This document shows positions 9,805 through 18,064 of a stretch of 64,000 bases of DNA, piece by piece. Every line of letters starts with the position of its first letter. Position 1 is the stretch's first letter. Origin of the DNA: Limnohabitans sp. 2KL-27 (GTDB lineage: Bacteria; Pseudomonadota; Gammaproteobacteria; Burkholderiales; Burkholderiaceae_C); contig NZ_CXOP01000002.1 of NCBI RefSeq assembly GCF_001269345.1, forward strand, positions 2,356,853-2,420,852, written 5' to 3'. The translations under genes and the position numbers were made by a program. The notes under the pieces are model-generated. The model was not told where the DNA came from. It made no database searches and saw only the letters and a program-made list of their open reading frames with translations.

Positions 9805-10785
9805 TCAGGCATGCCAAGGTAACAGTTGATGGCCATTTTCCTTGAGCACCGGCTGTGATGCGTTCATACGCTCACCATCCAAGACGCGGTGGTATTTTTC
9901 CAAATAACCTTTGGCCATTGCCACATGGTTAAACATAGAAACCGCCCGTTGATGACATTCGAGAGGATCGAACTTCATCTCACGAACAGCCAAAGCCAGC
10001 TCGGTAATGGAATCAGATAAATACCCGTGCTGAGACAAAACAATCTCTGGCAGCGCTCCGTAAGGCGTTGCAAACACCGGATTACCAAAATATAGGCTCT
10101 CGATCACGGCTAAGCCAAAGGGCTCATTCCAGCGCACTGGAAAAATCATGCCTTTTGATTCATTAAGCAATCGAAACTTCAATTCACCGCCCACCATGCC
10201 GTGAAAATAGATGGACCTCCAAGGCGTGAATCGAAATGTCCGTGACATATTCAATCGCGTCCCGCCAAGCACGGCCAACTCCATCTCTGCCCTGCGAGCC
10301 ACTTGAATCGCCCCTTTAAGATTTTTAACAGGCCAGGAACCCTTGCCTAAGAAATGATGGCGAAGGCGGGGCACGGACCAGTCGACAGGCCCATAGGAGG
10401 ACCAGTCCAAACCGTTGTACACAAACTCCTTGGAGCCATATCGATCCGCATGATTTTTGGAAATGAAGACTGTATTCAACGGAAAAGGATATGCCCGCTT
10501 GCTGTTACCGTGTTCAGTTACCAGATAAGGGAAATCTGGTTCCATTTCCGTGTTCGACTGGAAGTGAACAATATCAAAGCCGTCAGAGGGTATCTGCTCC
10601 ATGACAGTTTTCGTGGCGTCAATACAGATCACCCTTGCGAAATCACAACTTGAACCCTCTGGTACCAAAAAAGTAACCTCGTGCCCGAGCTCAATCAGGC
10701 CTTTGGCCAAATCCCAAACAACACGCTCGGTACCCCCATAAGAAAATACCGGAATTTTGGTTTGATGTACGAGCAAAATCTTCAT
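9805..10785 (-). CDS. Glycosyltransferase, GT-B fold (GT4/WavL-like)
   Basis: A 326-residue retaining glycosyltransferase. The N-terminus MKILLVHQTKIPVFSYGGTE holds the GGTE acceptor-side loop, and FPVRWNEPFGLAVIESLYFG is the GT4 donor-binding E-x7-E motif. It resembles LPS core transferases of the WavL type; sugar and acceptor are unknown. Its ATG overlaps the stop of the decayed ligase frame upstream (TCAT at 10782-10785 on the plus strand), so it was once translationally coupled to an intact ligase. The DNA is visibly A+T-richer than its neighbours, suggesting acquisition by transfer. It may now depend on readthrough transcription. Confidence 0.85.
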   Translation of the reverse strand: MKILLVHQTKIPVFSYGGTERVVWDLAKGLIELGHEVTFLVPEGSSCDFARVICIDATKTVMEQIPSDGFDIVHFQSNTEMEPDFPYLVTEHGNSKRAYPFPLNTVFISKNHADRYGSKEFVYNGLDWSSYGPVDWSVPRLRHHFLGKGSWPVKNLKGAIQVARRAEMELAVLGGTRLNMSRTFRFTPWRSIYFHGMVGGELKFRLLNESKGMIFPVRWNEPFGLAVIESLYFGNPVFATPYGALPEIVLSQHGYLSDSITELALAVREMKFDPLECHQRAVSMFNHVAMAKGYLEKYHRVLDGERMNASQPVLKENGHQLLPWHA

Positions 10786-11474
10786 ACGGGTCTCGAAAAG
10801 CGATCATGACTGCAGTCTAATGATGGGCGGTTCAATGAAATTAACAATGCCATCATGTATAAAAAGAAATGACTTTCTCTTGAACTGAATAAAGGAGTGT
10901 TGATCATACTGTCCATTAACAAAATACTGGTAAGGGATACCAACAATAATTTGCCCTGTACTTGGTCTGAGAACTTTGCCAGACGGTACAAAGATACCAA
11001 CAGCGTCGCATAGAGCAACATACCAACAACACCGTGATACGCCCCTGTACCGTGACCCACAATAGAACTTTCGGAAATCAGTTTCGGCACGATACGGTAG
11101 TTATAAGCACGGCGCCCAATCGATGACATCACATCCACATCTCGCTGCGCGAACTCATTTATCCCTAAAGTGATCTGATCACGCATCAGACTAGATGATG
11201 CCATCCCCGCAACTACGATCAGCACCAAAACAGGCAGTCCAAGCAACAACTTTTTGCCGCCCTATCGGATCAGCATGTATGAAAAAAGCCCCGGCAATAA
11301 AAGCAACACACCAGTTCGACCTGAAGACAGATGGGTGATGCTGACAACCCTCAGCACTGTTACTTCCAGCCAAAAAATACTGTGTCGTCCCAGCCATGAG
11401 CGATCTACCTTCGACAAAGCAAAAACAACCAAAAAAGACATCAAGACATTTTTGGTAATTGGCATTACCCCAAA
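10782..11474 (-). pseudogene. O-antigen ligase remnant (truncated, internal stop)
   Basis: This is the C-terminal half of a Wzy_C-type O-antigen ligase or polymerase. The frame reads ITKNVLMSFLVVFAL, then SSGRTGVLLLLPGLF, an in-frame TAG at 11262-11264, and continues in the same frame as GGKKLLLGLPVLVLIVVAGM and later SESSIVGHGTGAYH, the conserved ligase loop. Family members are about 400 residues; only about 225 codons remain, the N-terminal half is absent and a TGA closes the frame at 11475. The gene is therefore broken twice. A functional C-terminal fragment starting at TTG 11249 is possible but unlikely. Base composition is A+T-rich like the adjacent glycosyltransferase. Confidence 0.82.
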
Positions 11475-11654
11475 TCAATAGACAAGTAATGTTGTCAAAA
11501 CTGAAGTGGCGCCATGCAGCTACAACGAGCGAAAAATGCCGCCAATTTCTATTCTGAAGTGGTAAAGCCAGTCATCAATAAAGTGCACCCCGTGATCGAT
11601 ACGGCCGAGGCGGTGGCGCGGGAAATGCAAAGCAAGCCGGAAGGGCCATCACGC

Positions 11655-11876
11655 ATGAACCCCTTAAACCCTAAAAAACTGCTGCTGACCAAGTGGACAG
11701 CGGTCAAACCTGTGGTCAAGCAAAAACACTTTTTGGCCAGCCGGGTGATTCAACCCGAACAACTAACCACCCCGATCAAAAGCGTGGAAATTGAAGCGGT
11801 TTTCTCAAAGGCCACGCAGGTCATCGCATGGCGGGGGCTGCAGGACTACGGCGTTTGGGGGCAGGGTTGGGTTTGA
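11655..11876 (+). CDS. TIGR02450-family small protein
   Basis: A 73-residue protein of the TIGR02450 family of conserved hypotheticals, recognised from KKLLLTKWTAVKPV, KHFLASRVI and the tryptophan-rich end. No function is known. The ATG at 11655 has GGAAGGG upstream and gives the normal family length. The frame is open a further 47 codons upstream to an ATG at 11514, and that stretch (EVVKPVINKVHPVIDTAEAV) looks coding but is not recognised. It could be an N-terminal extension or the tail of another gene cut off near the break that removed the ligase N-terminus. The gene lies opposite the flanking LPS genes. Confidence 0.7.
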   Translation: MNPLNPKKLLLTKWTAVKPVVKQKHFLASRVIQPEQLTTPIKSVEIEAVFSKATQVIAWRGLQDYGVWGQGWV

Positions 11877-11935
11877 CTGTATGGAAAAATCTGTAACAGT
11901 GAGCGTGTCTATGGGTTTGGGGGAATGCCAGTTTG

Positions 11936-12727
11936 TCATCGCTTAGAAAGTATGGAGGAAGATTCTTTAAAGTCATACTTTAATGCTGCATACCTGAAAA
12001 AACACTCTAATGCTATAAAAAAGCAAAACAGAAAACCTTCTGCCCCGCAAAGAAATCCACGACGGAAGACATAAAGTTTCAAAAAAATAGCGAACGCAGA
12101 CGCAAACCCTCGCAATACACCGCCTGTTTTGCCAATCTGTGCTCTCTTGGCAGCACCGTGCTGCACATACTGCGCTAATTTGAGCAAACTGCCATGCACT
12201 GTTTCCCGCGAATAGTGCAACAAGCGTGCATGGAACTTGAACACAGGGCGTGACCCGTTGCGCATGATGGCTCCTTCGTGCACAACACCTTCAAATTTTT
12301 CAACAGAGGCCGTCTTGAACAAACGCTGAACACCCGCCGTGGATTTCATCAGCGCGAGCGGCCGGCCATATGCGACCTGGTTCCACAACACCTCCCAAAT
12401 GGCATCTCGTTGGCTGGCTACAGCGGCACGAATTTCCTGGGCCAAGGCTTCACCAATCACTTCATCAGCATCCAGAAAGAAAATATAGTCCGTTTTGACA
12501 TATTGCAGCAGACGTGTGCGTTGCGCGGCAAAACCTTGCCAGTCATCGTGGCACTGAACTTCTGCACCCAACTCCTTGGCGATTTCAATCGTTCGATCGA
12601 TGCTGCCACTGTCCACGACCACAATCTGATCTGCGAACTTGGCGCTTTGAATGCATTGGGCAATCCGGCGTTCCTCGTTCATCGTCAGAATTCCAATGCA
12701 AAGCGTGGGTCGATCTACAGTCTTCAT
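11936..12727 (-). CDS. Glycosyltransferase family 2, WaaE/KdtX-like
   Basis: A 263-residue inverting GT-A transferase. The opening TLCIGILTMNEERRIAQCI, the donor site VVVDSGSIDRT and the metal-binding FLDADE are typical of WaaE/KdtX, which adds a glucose to the heptose region of the LPS core. The C-terminal 60 residues hold a hydrophobic, Phe-rich membrane-associating segment. The ATG at 12727 overlaps the upstream gene's stop by four bases (ATGA), which decides the start over a longer frame to 12832. It is the last gene in the manB-waaA chain. Sugar specificity is inferred only. Confidence 0.88.
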   Translation of the reverse strand: MKTVDRPTLCIGILTMNEERRIAQCIQSAKFADQIVVVDSGSIDRTIEIAKELGAEVQCHDDWQGFAAQRTRLLQYVKTDYIFFLDADEVIGEALAQEIRAAVASQRDAIWEVLWNQVAYGRPLALMKSTAGVQRLFKTASVEKFEGVVHEGAIMRNGSRPVFKFHARLLHYSRETVHGSLLKLAQYVQHGAAKRAQIGKTGGVLRGFASAFAIFLKLYVFRRGFLCGAEGFLFCFFIALECFFRYAALKYDFKESSSILSKR

Positions 12728-13584
12728 AATGCGCTCCATTTCCACAACCCCCACCAGCGTCCCCACATGCGGGCCAGCAGCTTGGGCGAAAACAGGATGA
12801 CGCGTAACGGCAAAGCCAGCGCGGTCGTCCAAATCAGTCGTCTTCGCAGCTTTTGTGCGGCTTGCAAAGACGCATGTTTATTCAAAAATATCAGCTTCGA
12901 TTGTGCATGGTGAAAACCTCGCAGGTATTCGTTTCTCAAGGGTGATCGACCGCGTACCGATCCTCGGGACCGATGCAGGACCTGCACCTGTGGGCACAGC
13001 ATCATGGCTTGCTTGGCCTGAAAAAGCCGCAGGCACAAGTCATCGTCTTCGTAATACAGAAAGAAGCGCTCATCGAAAAAGCCAGTCATGGCCATGCGCT
13101 CCATGCGCAGCAGCATGACTGCACCACAAACAAAACCAACGCACACGGTGCCTTCCGCTGCAGGACCACGACTGCTCCAGTAAACAGAGGGCCACCGGTA
13201 ATTGATCTCTGCTCTGTCCTCCGAGGCCATGAGTTGAGGCGCGAAAAGAGCGGCATCATTGAAAAATTCTGCAAATGCCAGCAGGTCCAGCAAAGCCTGA
13301 GATGTCATTTCACAGTCGGGGTTGAGCAGTAAGGCAAATGCAGTTTTCACCTGAGCCAGAGCTCGGTTATTGGCTGCGCCAAAACCGAGGTTCCGCCCAT
13401 GCGACAAAACCGTGACGTGCGGCCACAACATTTGAGCCTTCGCGGCAGTGCCATCCTCACTGCCATTATCTGAAATCACCACATTTGGACAAATCGCTAA
13501 CAATGGCGAGAGCAACGGCAAACAATGTGCACTATTGAAGGTGACCACCACGATGGTGACCTGCGAAAAAGCTGAATGGCTCAT
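12724..13584 (-). CDS. Glycosyltransferase family 2 (rhamnosyltransferase-like)
   Basis: A 286-residue family-2 glycosyltransferase. VTIVVVTFNSAHCLPLL begins the Rossmann-like fold, VISDNGSEDGT binds the nucleotide sugar, and LLNPDCEM carries the metal-binding DxD-like site. FFDERFFLYYEDDDLCLR is the catalytic ED-rich motif seen in rhamnosyltransferases such as RfbN and WbbL-type enzymes. The start at 13584 is set by a four-base ATGA overlap with waaA; the longer frame from 13623 would run deep into waaA. Transfer of a deoxyhexose to LPS core or O-chain is likely, but donor and acceptor are unproven. Confidence 0.87.
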   Translation of the reverse strand: MSHSAFSQVTIVVVTFNSAHCLPLLSPLLAICPNVVISDNGSEDGTAAKAQMLWPHVTVLSHGRNLGFGAANNRALAQVKTAFALLLNPDCEMTSQALLDLLAFAEFFNDAALFAPQLMASEDRAEINYRWPSVYWSSRGPAAEGTVCVGFVCGAVMLLRMERMAMTGFFDERFFLYYEDDDLCLRLFQAKQAMMLCPQVQVLHRSRGSVRGRSPLRNEYLRGFHHAQSKLIFLNKHASLQAAQKLRRRLIWTTALALPLRVILFSPKLLARMWGRWWGLWKWSAL

Positions 13585-14936
13585 GCCACTTCCCCGTTCC
13601 TCTTGGTCGCAGCCATTGAACACAAGGCCTTGATATGGTTGGGCACGGCACCCTGCCCCTTCTTTAAGAGCTGGACAGCAGCTGTTTTCGCGTGCTCAAG
13701 GCACTTTGGCTGGGTCAATGCCAAAACCACATGATCCAAGGCGGCCTGCATGTCCTGAACCTGGACAGCAGCACCTTGCTCAACCGCCATAGCGGCCGCC
13801 TCTGAAAAATTAAACGTGTTCGGCCCCATGACCAATGGGCAAGCGCACGCTGCAGCTTCAATCAGATTTTGTCCACCCAATGGGGCAAAACTGCCTCCCA
13901 GTAAAGCCATGCGGCTGATCAAGTAATATGCCTGCATTTCACCTAGACTGTCACCCAAAATCGCATCTGCAATGGCCATGCGAGCGGGATCGGGTTCATG
14001 ATCACCCCATGCGCTTCTGCGCTCACTGTGCAACTGAGCTAGCTCAAGCAGATCATGAACCTCGTCAAAGCGCTGAGGATGGCGAGGCACCAAAAGCCAC
14101 AAAACACCCAACGCCTTGAATTTTTCCAGCCGAGCAGGTTGGGACTGCAAAGCCTGCAACCACAAAAATTCTTCACCCTGGCGTGTACTGGCCAGCATGA
14201 CGACAGGTCGTGCAGCTAAAACACTCTGCCAAAGTAAAGCCTGCTGACGTGCCTGATCTGAGACAGCCACATCAAACTTAATATTCCCAACAACCCGCAC
14301 ATCCTGGCACCCCAAACGCAAAAAACGCTGCGCATCAGGCACAGATTGGGCCAGTACCAGCCGCAAGCCACGGTAAGCAGGACCAGAAAGCGCTTTCCAT
14401 CGCAGAGTCTGGTAAAGGGATTTTTCACTCATGCGTGCATTGAGCAAACACAAGGGCACACCCGCACGGCGGCAGGACTGCACAAGCTGAGGCCAGACTT
14501 CGGTTTCCATGAGCAAGCCCATGCTTGGCTTGAAGTGCGCCAAGAATTGACGCGTTGACCGCGCTGTATCCCAAGGCATCCAAGCTTGAACATCTCCCGC
14601 TTGCAGCAGCGCCCGACCCTGAACCAAGCCTGTGGCAGTTCCGTGTGTCAACAGAAGGCGCATGCCCGGAAATGCCTCGCGCAAAGCAGGTAAAAGCAGA
14701 GCTGCAGCACGGGTCTCTCCCAGCGATACAGCATGAAGCCAGACAAAACCACCTTGAGGAAGGCTGCCCGCGTATTGTCCAAAGCGTTGCGCCACATTGA
14801 ACCCGTATTCAGGTTCATGCCGTGCACGACGGCGCAGCTTTTGGCGCAATAAAGGCTGCAAAATATGCAAAAAAATACCGTAGGCGGCCAACACCAGTCT
14901 CTCGAACACAGACAAACCAGACAAGGCCCGTGTCAT
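13581..14936 (-). CDS. waaA: 3-deoxy-D-manno-octulosonic acid (Kdo) transferase
   Basis: WaaA (KdtA) transfers Kdo from CMP-Kdo to lipid IVA at the cytoplasmic face of the inner membrane, the first core step of LPS. The protein has 451 residues, slightly longer than the roughly 425 of E. coli. An N-terminal membrane-anchoring region is followed by the acceptor half with GFVWLHAVSLGETRAA and LLTHGTATG, and the donor half with LLGGSFAPLGGQNLIEAAA. It overlaps its neighbours on both sides by ATGA, so it is translated in a chain with the mannosyltransferase and the family-2 transferases. It is probably essential, and the gene looks intact. Confidence 0.95.
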   Translation of the reverse strand: MTRALSGLSVFERLVLAAYGIFLHILQPLLRQKLRRRARHEPEYGFNVAQRFGQYAGSLPQGGFVWLHAVSLGETRAAALLLPALREAFPGMRLLLTHGTATGLVQGRALLQAGDVQAWMPWDTARSTRQFLAHFKPSMGLLMETEVWPQLVQSCRRAGVPLCLLNARMSEKSLYQTLRWKALSGPAYRGLRLVLAQSVPDAQRFLRLGCQDVRVVGNIKFDVAVSDQARQQALLWQSVLAARPVVMLASTRQGEEFLWLQALQSQPARLEKFKALGVLWLLVPRHPQRFDEVHDLLELAQLHSERRSAWGDHEPDPARMAIADAILGDSLGEMQAYYLISRMALLGGSFAPLGGQNLIEAAACACPLVMGPNTFNFSEAAAMAVEQGAAVQVQDMQAALDHVVLALTQPKCLEHAKTAAVQLLKKGQGAVPNHIKALCSMAATKRNGEVA

Positions 14937-16015
14937 CCGGCACTTGCCTTTTCAAAGAGCCCACTGTAAATACGGGCAATCGCCTCGGCTTCCCGGTCCA
15001 GCGAAAAGTGCTCGCTCACACGGATACGTGCAGCCTCACCCATTTGCACCGCATGGTTCAAATTTTTCAGCACAGACAAGACCGCTTGGATCAATCCTGG
15101 CACATCTTCGACGCCTACCATCTCACCGGTTTTCCCGGGTATGACCAATTGGTCAAAGGCCCCTGTGCGTGAGCAAACCAGCGCACAAGCGGTTGCTGCA
15201 GCCTCAAATGGCGTCAGACCAAACGGCTCATAACGTGGACATGCGACACACAAAAGACAGCGTTGGTACCACAGGTGCACCTCGCCGGCAGGCACCTCCC
15301 CCAAAAAAATAATCCGATCGTGCAAGCCCGCTGCATCGATCTGACGCTGCAGATCTTGCTGGTATGCCTGATGCTGGGGCTGCGCCAATCCAGCAATGAC
15401 CGCCGTGGCACCCGGCAGTTGGGGCAAAGCTTGGATCATGGCGTGCACAAAAACATCGCTGCCTTTGTCGGGTCGCACGCGGCCGAACACACCGATGCCG
15501 TATTGACCTGGCAAGCCTGAATCGGCCCAAGCATTCAGTTTGTCCGGCGGAGGGCTAAAGCGCGACAAATCAATGCCATGCGGCACCACTGCGGTGGTGT
15601 TGGGCACAAAACTCGCAGCCAAAGGGGTGGTGGAGATGACTGCGTCCATTTTGGAAATCAACCACCTTGGAAACCAGCCATGCAAATGTTGGGCGGCCGA
15701 GGTGAACACCAGCTTGATGGGCAAACGCAGGACATCCCGAGCAAAAATAGCGGCCATCATTTCCGGATCACGCCGCACGTGCCAAATTCGAAAAGCTCTT
15801 CCTGCCGGCGGCTTCCGTGACAGTTCAATGGCCTGAGCCAACGTCATCCCTTCGATGCCGTTGGACATGCGCGTGCCACAAAACCCCAAACGCCACTGCT
15901 TAGCCTGCAAGGGCACGAGCGCATTGATGGTGGCCGAGACGCCTGTGTACCGTTTCTTCAGGTTAAAAACGATGACCTCCGGGTCATTACTCAACACAGA
16001 ATCTGCTTTGTCCAT
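14933..16015 (-). CDS. Glycosyltransferase family 4, LpcC-like mannosyltransferase
   Basis: A 360-residue GT-B transferase. KRYTGVSATINALVPLQ near the start and the absence of the usual GG loop match LpcC, the rhizobial and Brucella LPS core mannosyltransferase acting on Kdo. FGRVRPDKGSDVFVHA and YEPFGLTPFEAAATACALVC form the GT4 donor site. It sits between manB, which makes mannose-1-phosphate, and waaA, which makes the Kdo acceptor, and this supports a mannosyl-Kdo core step. It overlaps waaA by four bases. GDP-mannose use is inferred from context; another hexose cannot be excluded. Confidence 0.85.
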   Translation of the reverse strand: MDKADSVLSNDPEVIVFNLKKRYTGVSATINALVPLQAKQWRLGFCGTRMSNGIEGMTLAQAIELSRKPPAGRAFRIWHVRRDPEMMAAIFARDVLRLPIKLVFTSAAQHLHGWFPRWLISKMDAVISTTPLAASFVPNTTAVVPHGIDLSRFSPPPDKLNAWADSGLPGQYGIGVFGRVRPDKGSDVFVHAMIQALPQLPGATAVIAGLAQPQHQAYQQDLQRQIDAAGLHDRIIFLGEVPAGEVHLWYQRCLLCVACPRYEPFGLTPFEAAATACALVCSRTGAFDQLVIPGKTGEMVGVEDVPGLIQAVLSVLKNLNHAVQMGEAARIRVSEHFSLDREAEAIARIYSGLFEKASAG

Positions 16016-16040
16016 GGGTTATTTACCAGCCCGTGTCGAC

Positions 16041-17444
16041 TCAATGCGCCGCCGCCTGAATCTGTGCATCGGGCTTGACCGAACGCAGCAGTGCCAGCAT
16101 CTCGCCTTCGATGCGCTGCAGCGCCGCTTCGGTCTGGCCCTCGAAGCGCAGCACCAACACCGGTGTGGTGTTGGAGGCCCGGATCAAACCAAAACCGTCG
16201 GGCCAATCCACGCGCAGACCGTCAATGTCGCACACCTGAGCTGGCGCACTGAAGGCGCTGGCGGCTTTGGCTTGCAAGGCACGGGTCACGCTGTGGGGTT
16301 CGCCTTCGTCGCAGGTCACGTTGAGTTCGGGCGTGCTGAAGCTGGTGGGCAAGGCGTTGAGCACTGCGTTGGCATCAGGGGATTGGCTGACAATTTCGAG
16401 CAAGCGGCAGCCTGCATAAGTGCCGTCATCAAAACCATACCAACGCTCCTTGAAGAAGATGTGTCCACTCATCTCGCCCCCCAAGGGGGCCTGGCCACCC
16501 GCGGCTTCAATGGCCCGCATTTGGGCCTTGATGAGCGAATGGCCCGTCTTGTACATCAGCGGTTGCCCCCCTGCCGCTTGGATAGCTGGAGCCAGCCGCT
16601 GTGAGCACTTCACGTCGAACAAGATGGTGCCGCCGGGTACACGACTGAGCACGTCCTGCGCAAACAACTGCATCTGGCGGTCGGGGTAGATGTTCTGACC
16701 GTCTTGGGTGACGATGCCCAGGCGGTCTCCGTCGCCGTCAAAAGCCAGGCCCAATTCGGCCCCGCTGGTTTTCAGGGCCGCGATCAGGTCTTGCAGGTTT
16801 TCCGGCTTGCTCGGGTCGGGATGGTGGTTGGGAAAGTGCCCGTCCACCTCACTGAACAGCTCGATCACCTCGCAGCCCAGGGCGCGAAAGATGCCGGGGG
16901 CTGAAGCCCCCGCAATGCCATTACCCGAATCGATCACGATCTTCATGGGACGCGCCAGTCGGATATCGCCCACGATGCGTTGCGTGTAATCGGCCAGCAC
17001 ATCCAGCAGCATCACGCTGCCGCCGCCCTGCAGCTGCCAAGTCTCGGCTTCCATCATCTGGCGCAGACCCTGGATTTCGTCGCCATAAATGGCGCGACCG
17101 CCGAGCACCATCTTGAAGCCGTTGTAGTCCTTGGGGTTGTGGCTGCCCGTGACCTGGATGCCGCTTTGGCAAACGGTGCTGGCCGCGAAGTAAAGCAAGG
17201 GCGTGGTGGCCAGGCCAATGTCGATCACGCGGATGCCCGCCGCCACCAAACCGCGAATGAGCGCCGCCGACAAGCCCGGGCCGCTCAGGCGGCCGTCGCG
17301 TCCCACGGCCACCGTGCTTTCGCCGTTGGCCAAGGCGTGCGTGCCAAAGGCCTTGCCCAGGCCCTCGGCCACTTGCTCGTTCAGGGTCGAGGGCACCACG
17401 CCGCGGATGTCGTAGGCTTTGAAGATGGAGGGGGTGATTTGCAT
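16041..17444 (-). CDS. manB: Phosphomannomutase/phosphoglucomutase
   Basis: A 467-residue alpha-D-phosphohexomutase of the AlgC/ManB type that interconverts hexose 6- and 1-phosphates for nucleotide-sugar synthesis. Four domains are visible: the phosphoserine loop (GIQVTGSHNPKDYNG), the metal loop DGDGDRLG, the sugar-binding GEMSGHIFF and the C-terminal phosphate-binding RASNTTPVLVLRFE. It is first in the chain leading to the mannosyltransferase and waaA, 25 bases before the next gene, and probably supplies GDP-mannose or UDP-glucose precursors for the core. A TACAAT -10-like box lies at 17497-17502 on the minus strand. Confidence 0.93.
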   Translation of the reverse strand: MQITPSIFKAYDIRGVVPSTLNEQVAEGLGKAFGTHALANGESTVAVGRDGRLSGPGLSAALIRGLVAAGIRVIDIGLATTPLLYFAASTVCQSGIQVTGSHNPKDYNGFKMVLGGRAIYGDEIQGLRQMMEAETWQLQGGGSVMLLDVLADYTQRIVGDIRLARPMKIVIDSGNGIAGASAPGIFRALGCEVIELFSEVDGHFPNHHPDPSKPENLQDLIAALKTSGAELGLAFDGDGDRLGIVTQDGQNIYPDRQMQLFAQDVLSRVPGGTILFDVKCSQRLAPAIQAAGGQPLMYKTGHSLIKAQMRAIEAAGGQAPLGGEMSGHIFFKERWYGFDDGTYAGCRLLEIVSQSPDANAVLNALPTSFSTPELNVTCDEGEPHSVTRALQAKAASAFSAPAQVCDIDGLRVDWPDGFGLIRASNTTPVLVLRFEGQTEAALQRIEGEMLALLRSVKPDAQIQAAAH

Positions 17445-17553
17445 GCGCCGTACCTGTCCAAATGCCGCTGAGGCCTGGTTGATTCTTAAATTGGAGATTG
17501 TAGGCGGGCCGAGCTAACATCCACCTGTCCTCCATGATTTTCAAAGGTCAAGC

Positions 17554-18054
17554 ATGCCCCCCTTGAGCGCTCTTCGCATCGACAGCCCCTTGGGGCCGAT
17601 CACGCTGGCGGCCAGTGCGCAAGGCCTGTGCGGTCTGTGGTTTGACGACCAAAAACACGGCCCCAGCGAAGCCCAGCGCCATCAGTGGGCAAGCCATGCA
17701 CCCCATCCCTTGCTGCAAAGCGCCGCAGCCCAGGTGCAGGCCTATTTGGGCGGGCAAATCTTGAAATGGGAAGGACCGCTTGATTTGTCGGCAGGCACCC
17801 CGTTTCAGCAATCGGTTTGGCAGGCCCTGCTGCGCATCCCCGCCGGCCAAAGCCAGAGCTATGGCGAGCTAGCACGGCTGCTGGCACGGCCCCAAGCGGT
17901 GCGGGCCGTAGGCGCGGCCGTGGGGCGCAATCCGGTGAGTATCATCGTGCCTTGCCACCGCGTCCTGGGCGCCGGTGGCCAACTCACGGGCTACGCCGGC
18001 GGGCTGTGGCGCAAGCAAGCGTTGCTGCAGCTGGAAGGCCATCCCGGCATCTGA
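17554..18054 (+). CDS. ogt: Methylated-DNA--protein-cysteine methyltransferase
   Basis: A suicide DNA-repair protein that moves a methyl group from O6-methylguanine to its own cysteine. At 166 residues it is a stand-alone Ogt, without the Ada regulatory domain. The active site is PCHR at residues 133-136 (Cys134), preceded by the helix-turn-helix recognition region (SYGELARLLARPQAVRAVG) and the arginine finger; FQQSVWQALLRIPAG is the family signature. It is divergent from manB, with 109 bases between them, and an EamA exporter starts 10 bases after its stop, so the two may share a transcript. Confidence 0.94.
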   Translation: MPPLSALRIDSPLGPITLAASAQGLCGLWFDDQKHGPSEAQRHQWASHAPHPLLQSAAAQVQAYLGGQILKWEGPLDLSAGTPFQQSVWQALLRIPAGQSQSYGELARLLARPQAVRAVGAAVGRNPVSIIVPCHRVLGAGGQLTGYAGGLWRKQALLQLEGHPGI

Positions 18055-18064
18055 CTTTTTATCC

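Noticed and set aside
11191-11478. Frameshift explanation for the broken ligase
   Set aside because: Both ligase pieces are in the same frame; the interruption is a single TAG at 11262-11264. The alternative frame gives a product unlike the family.
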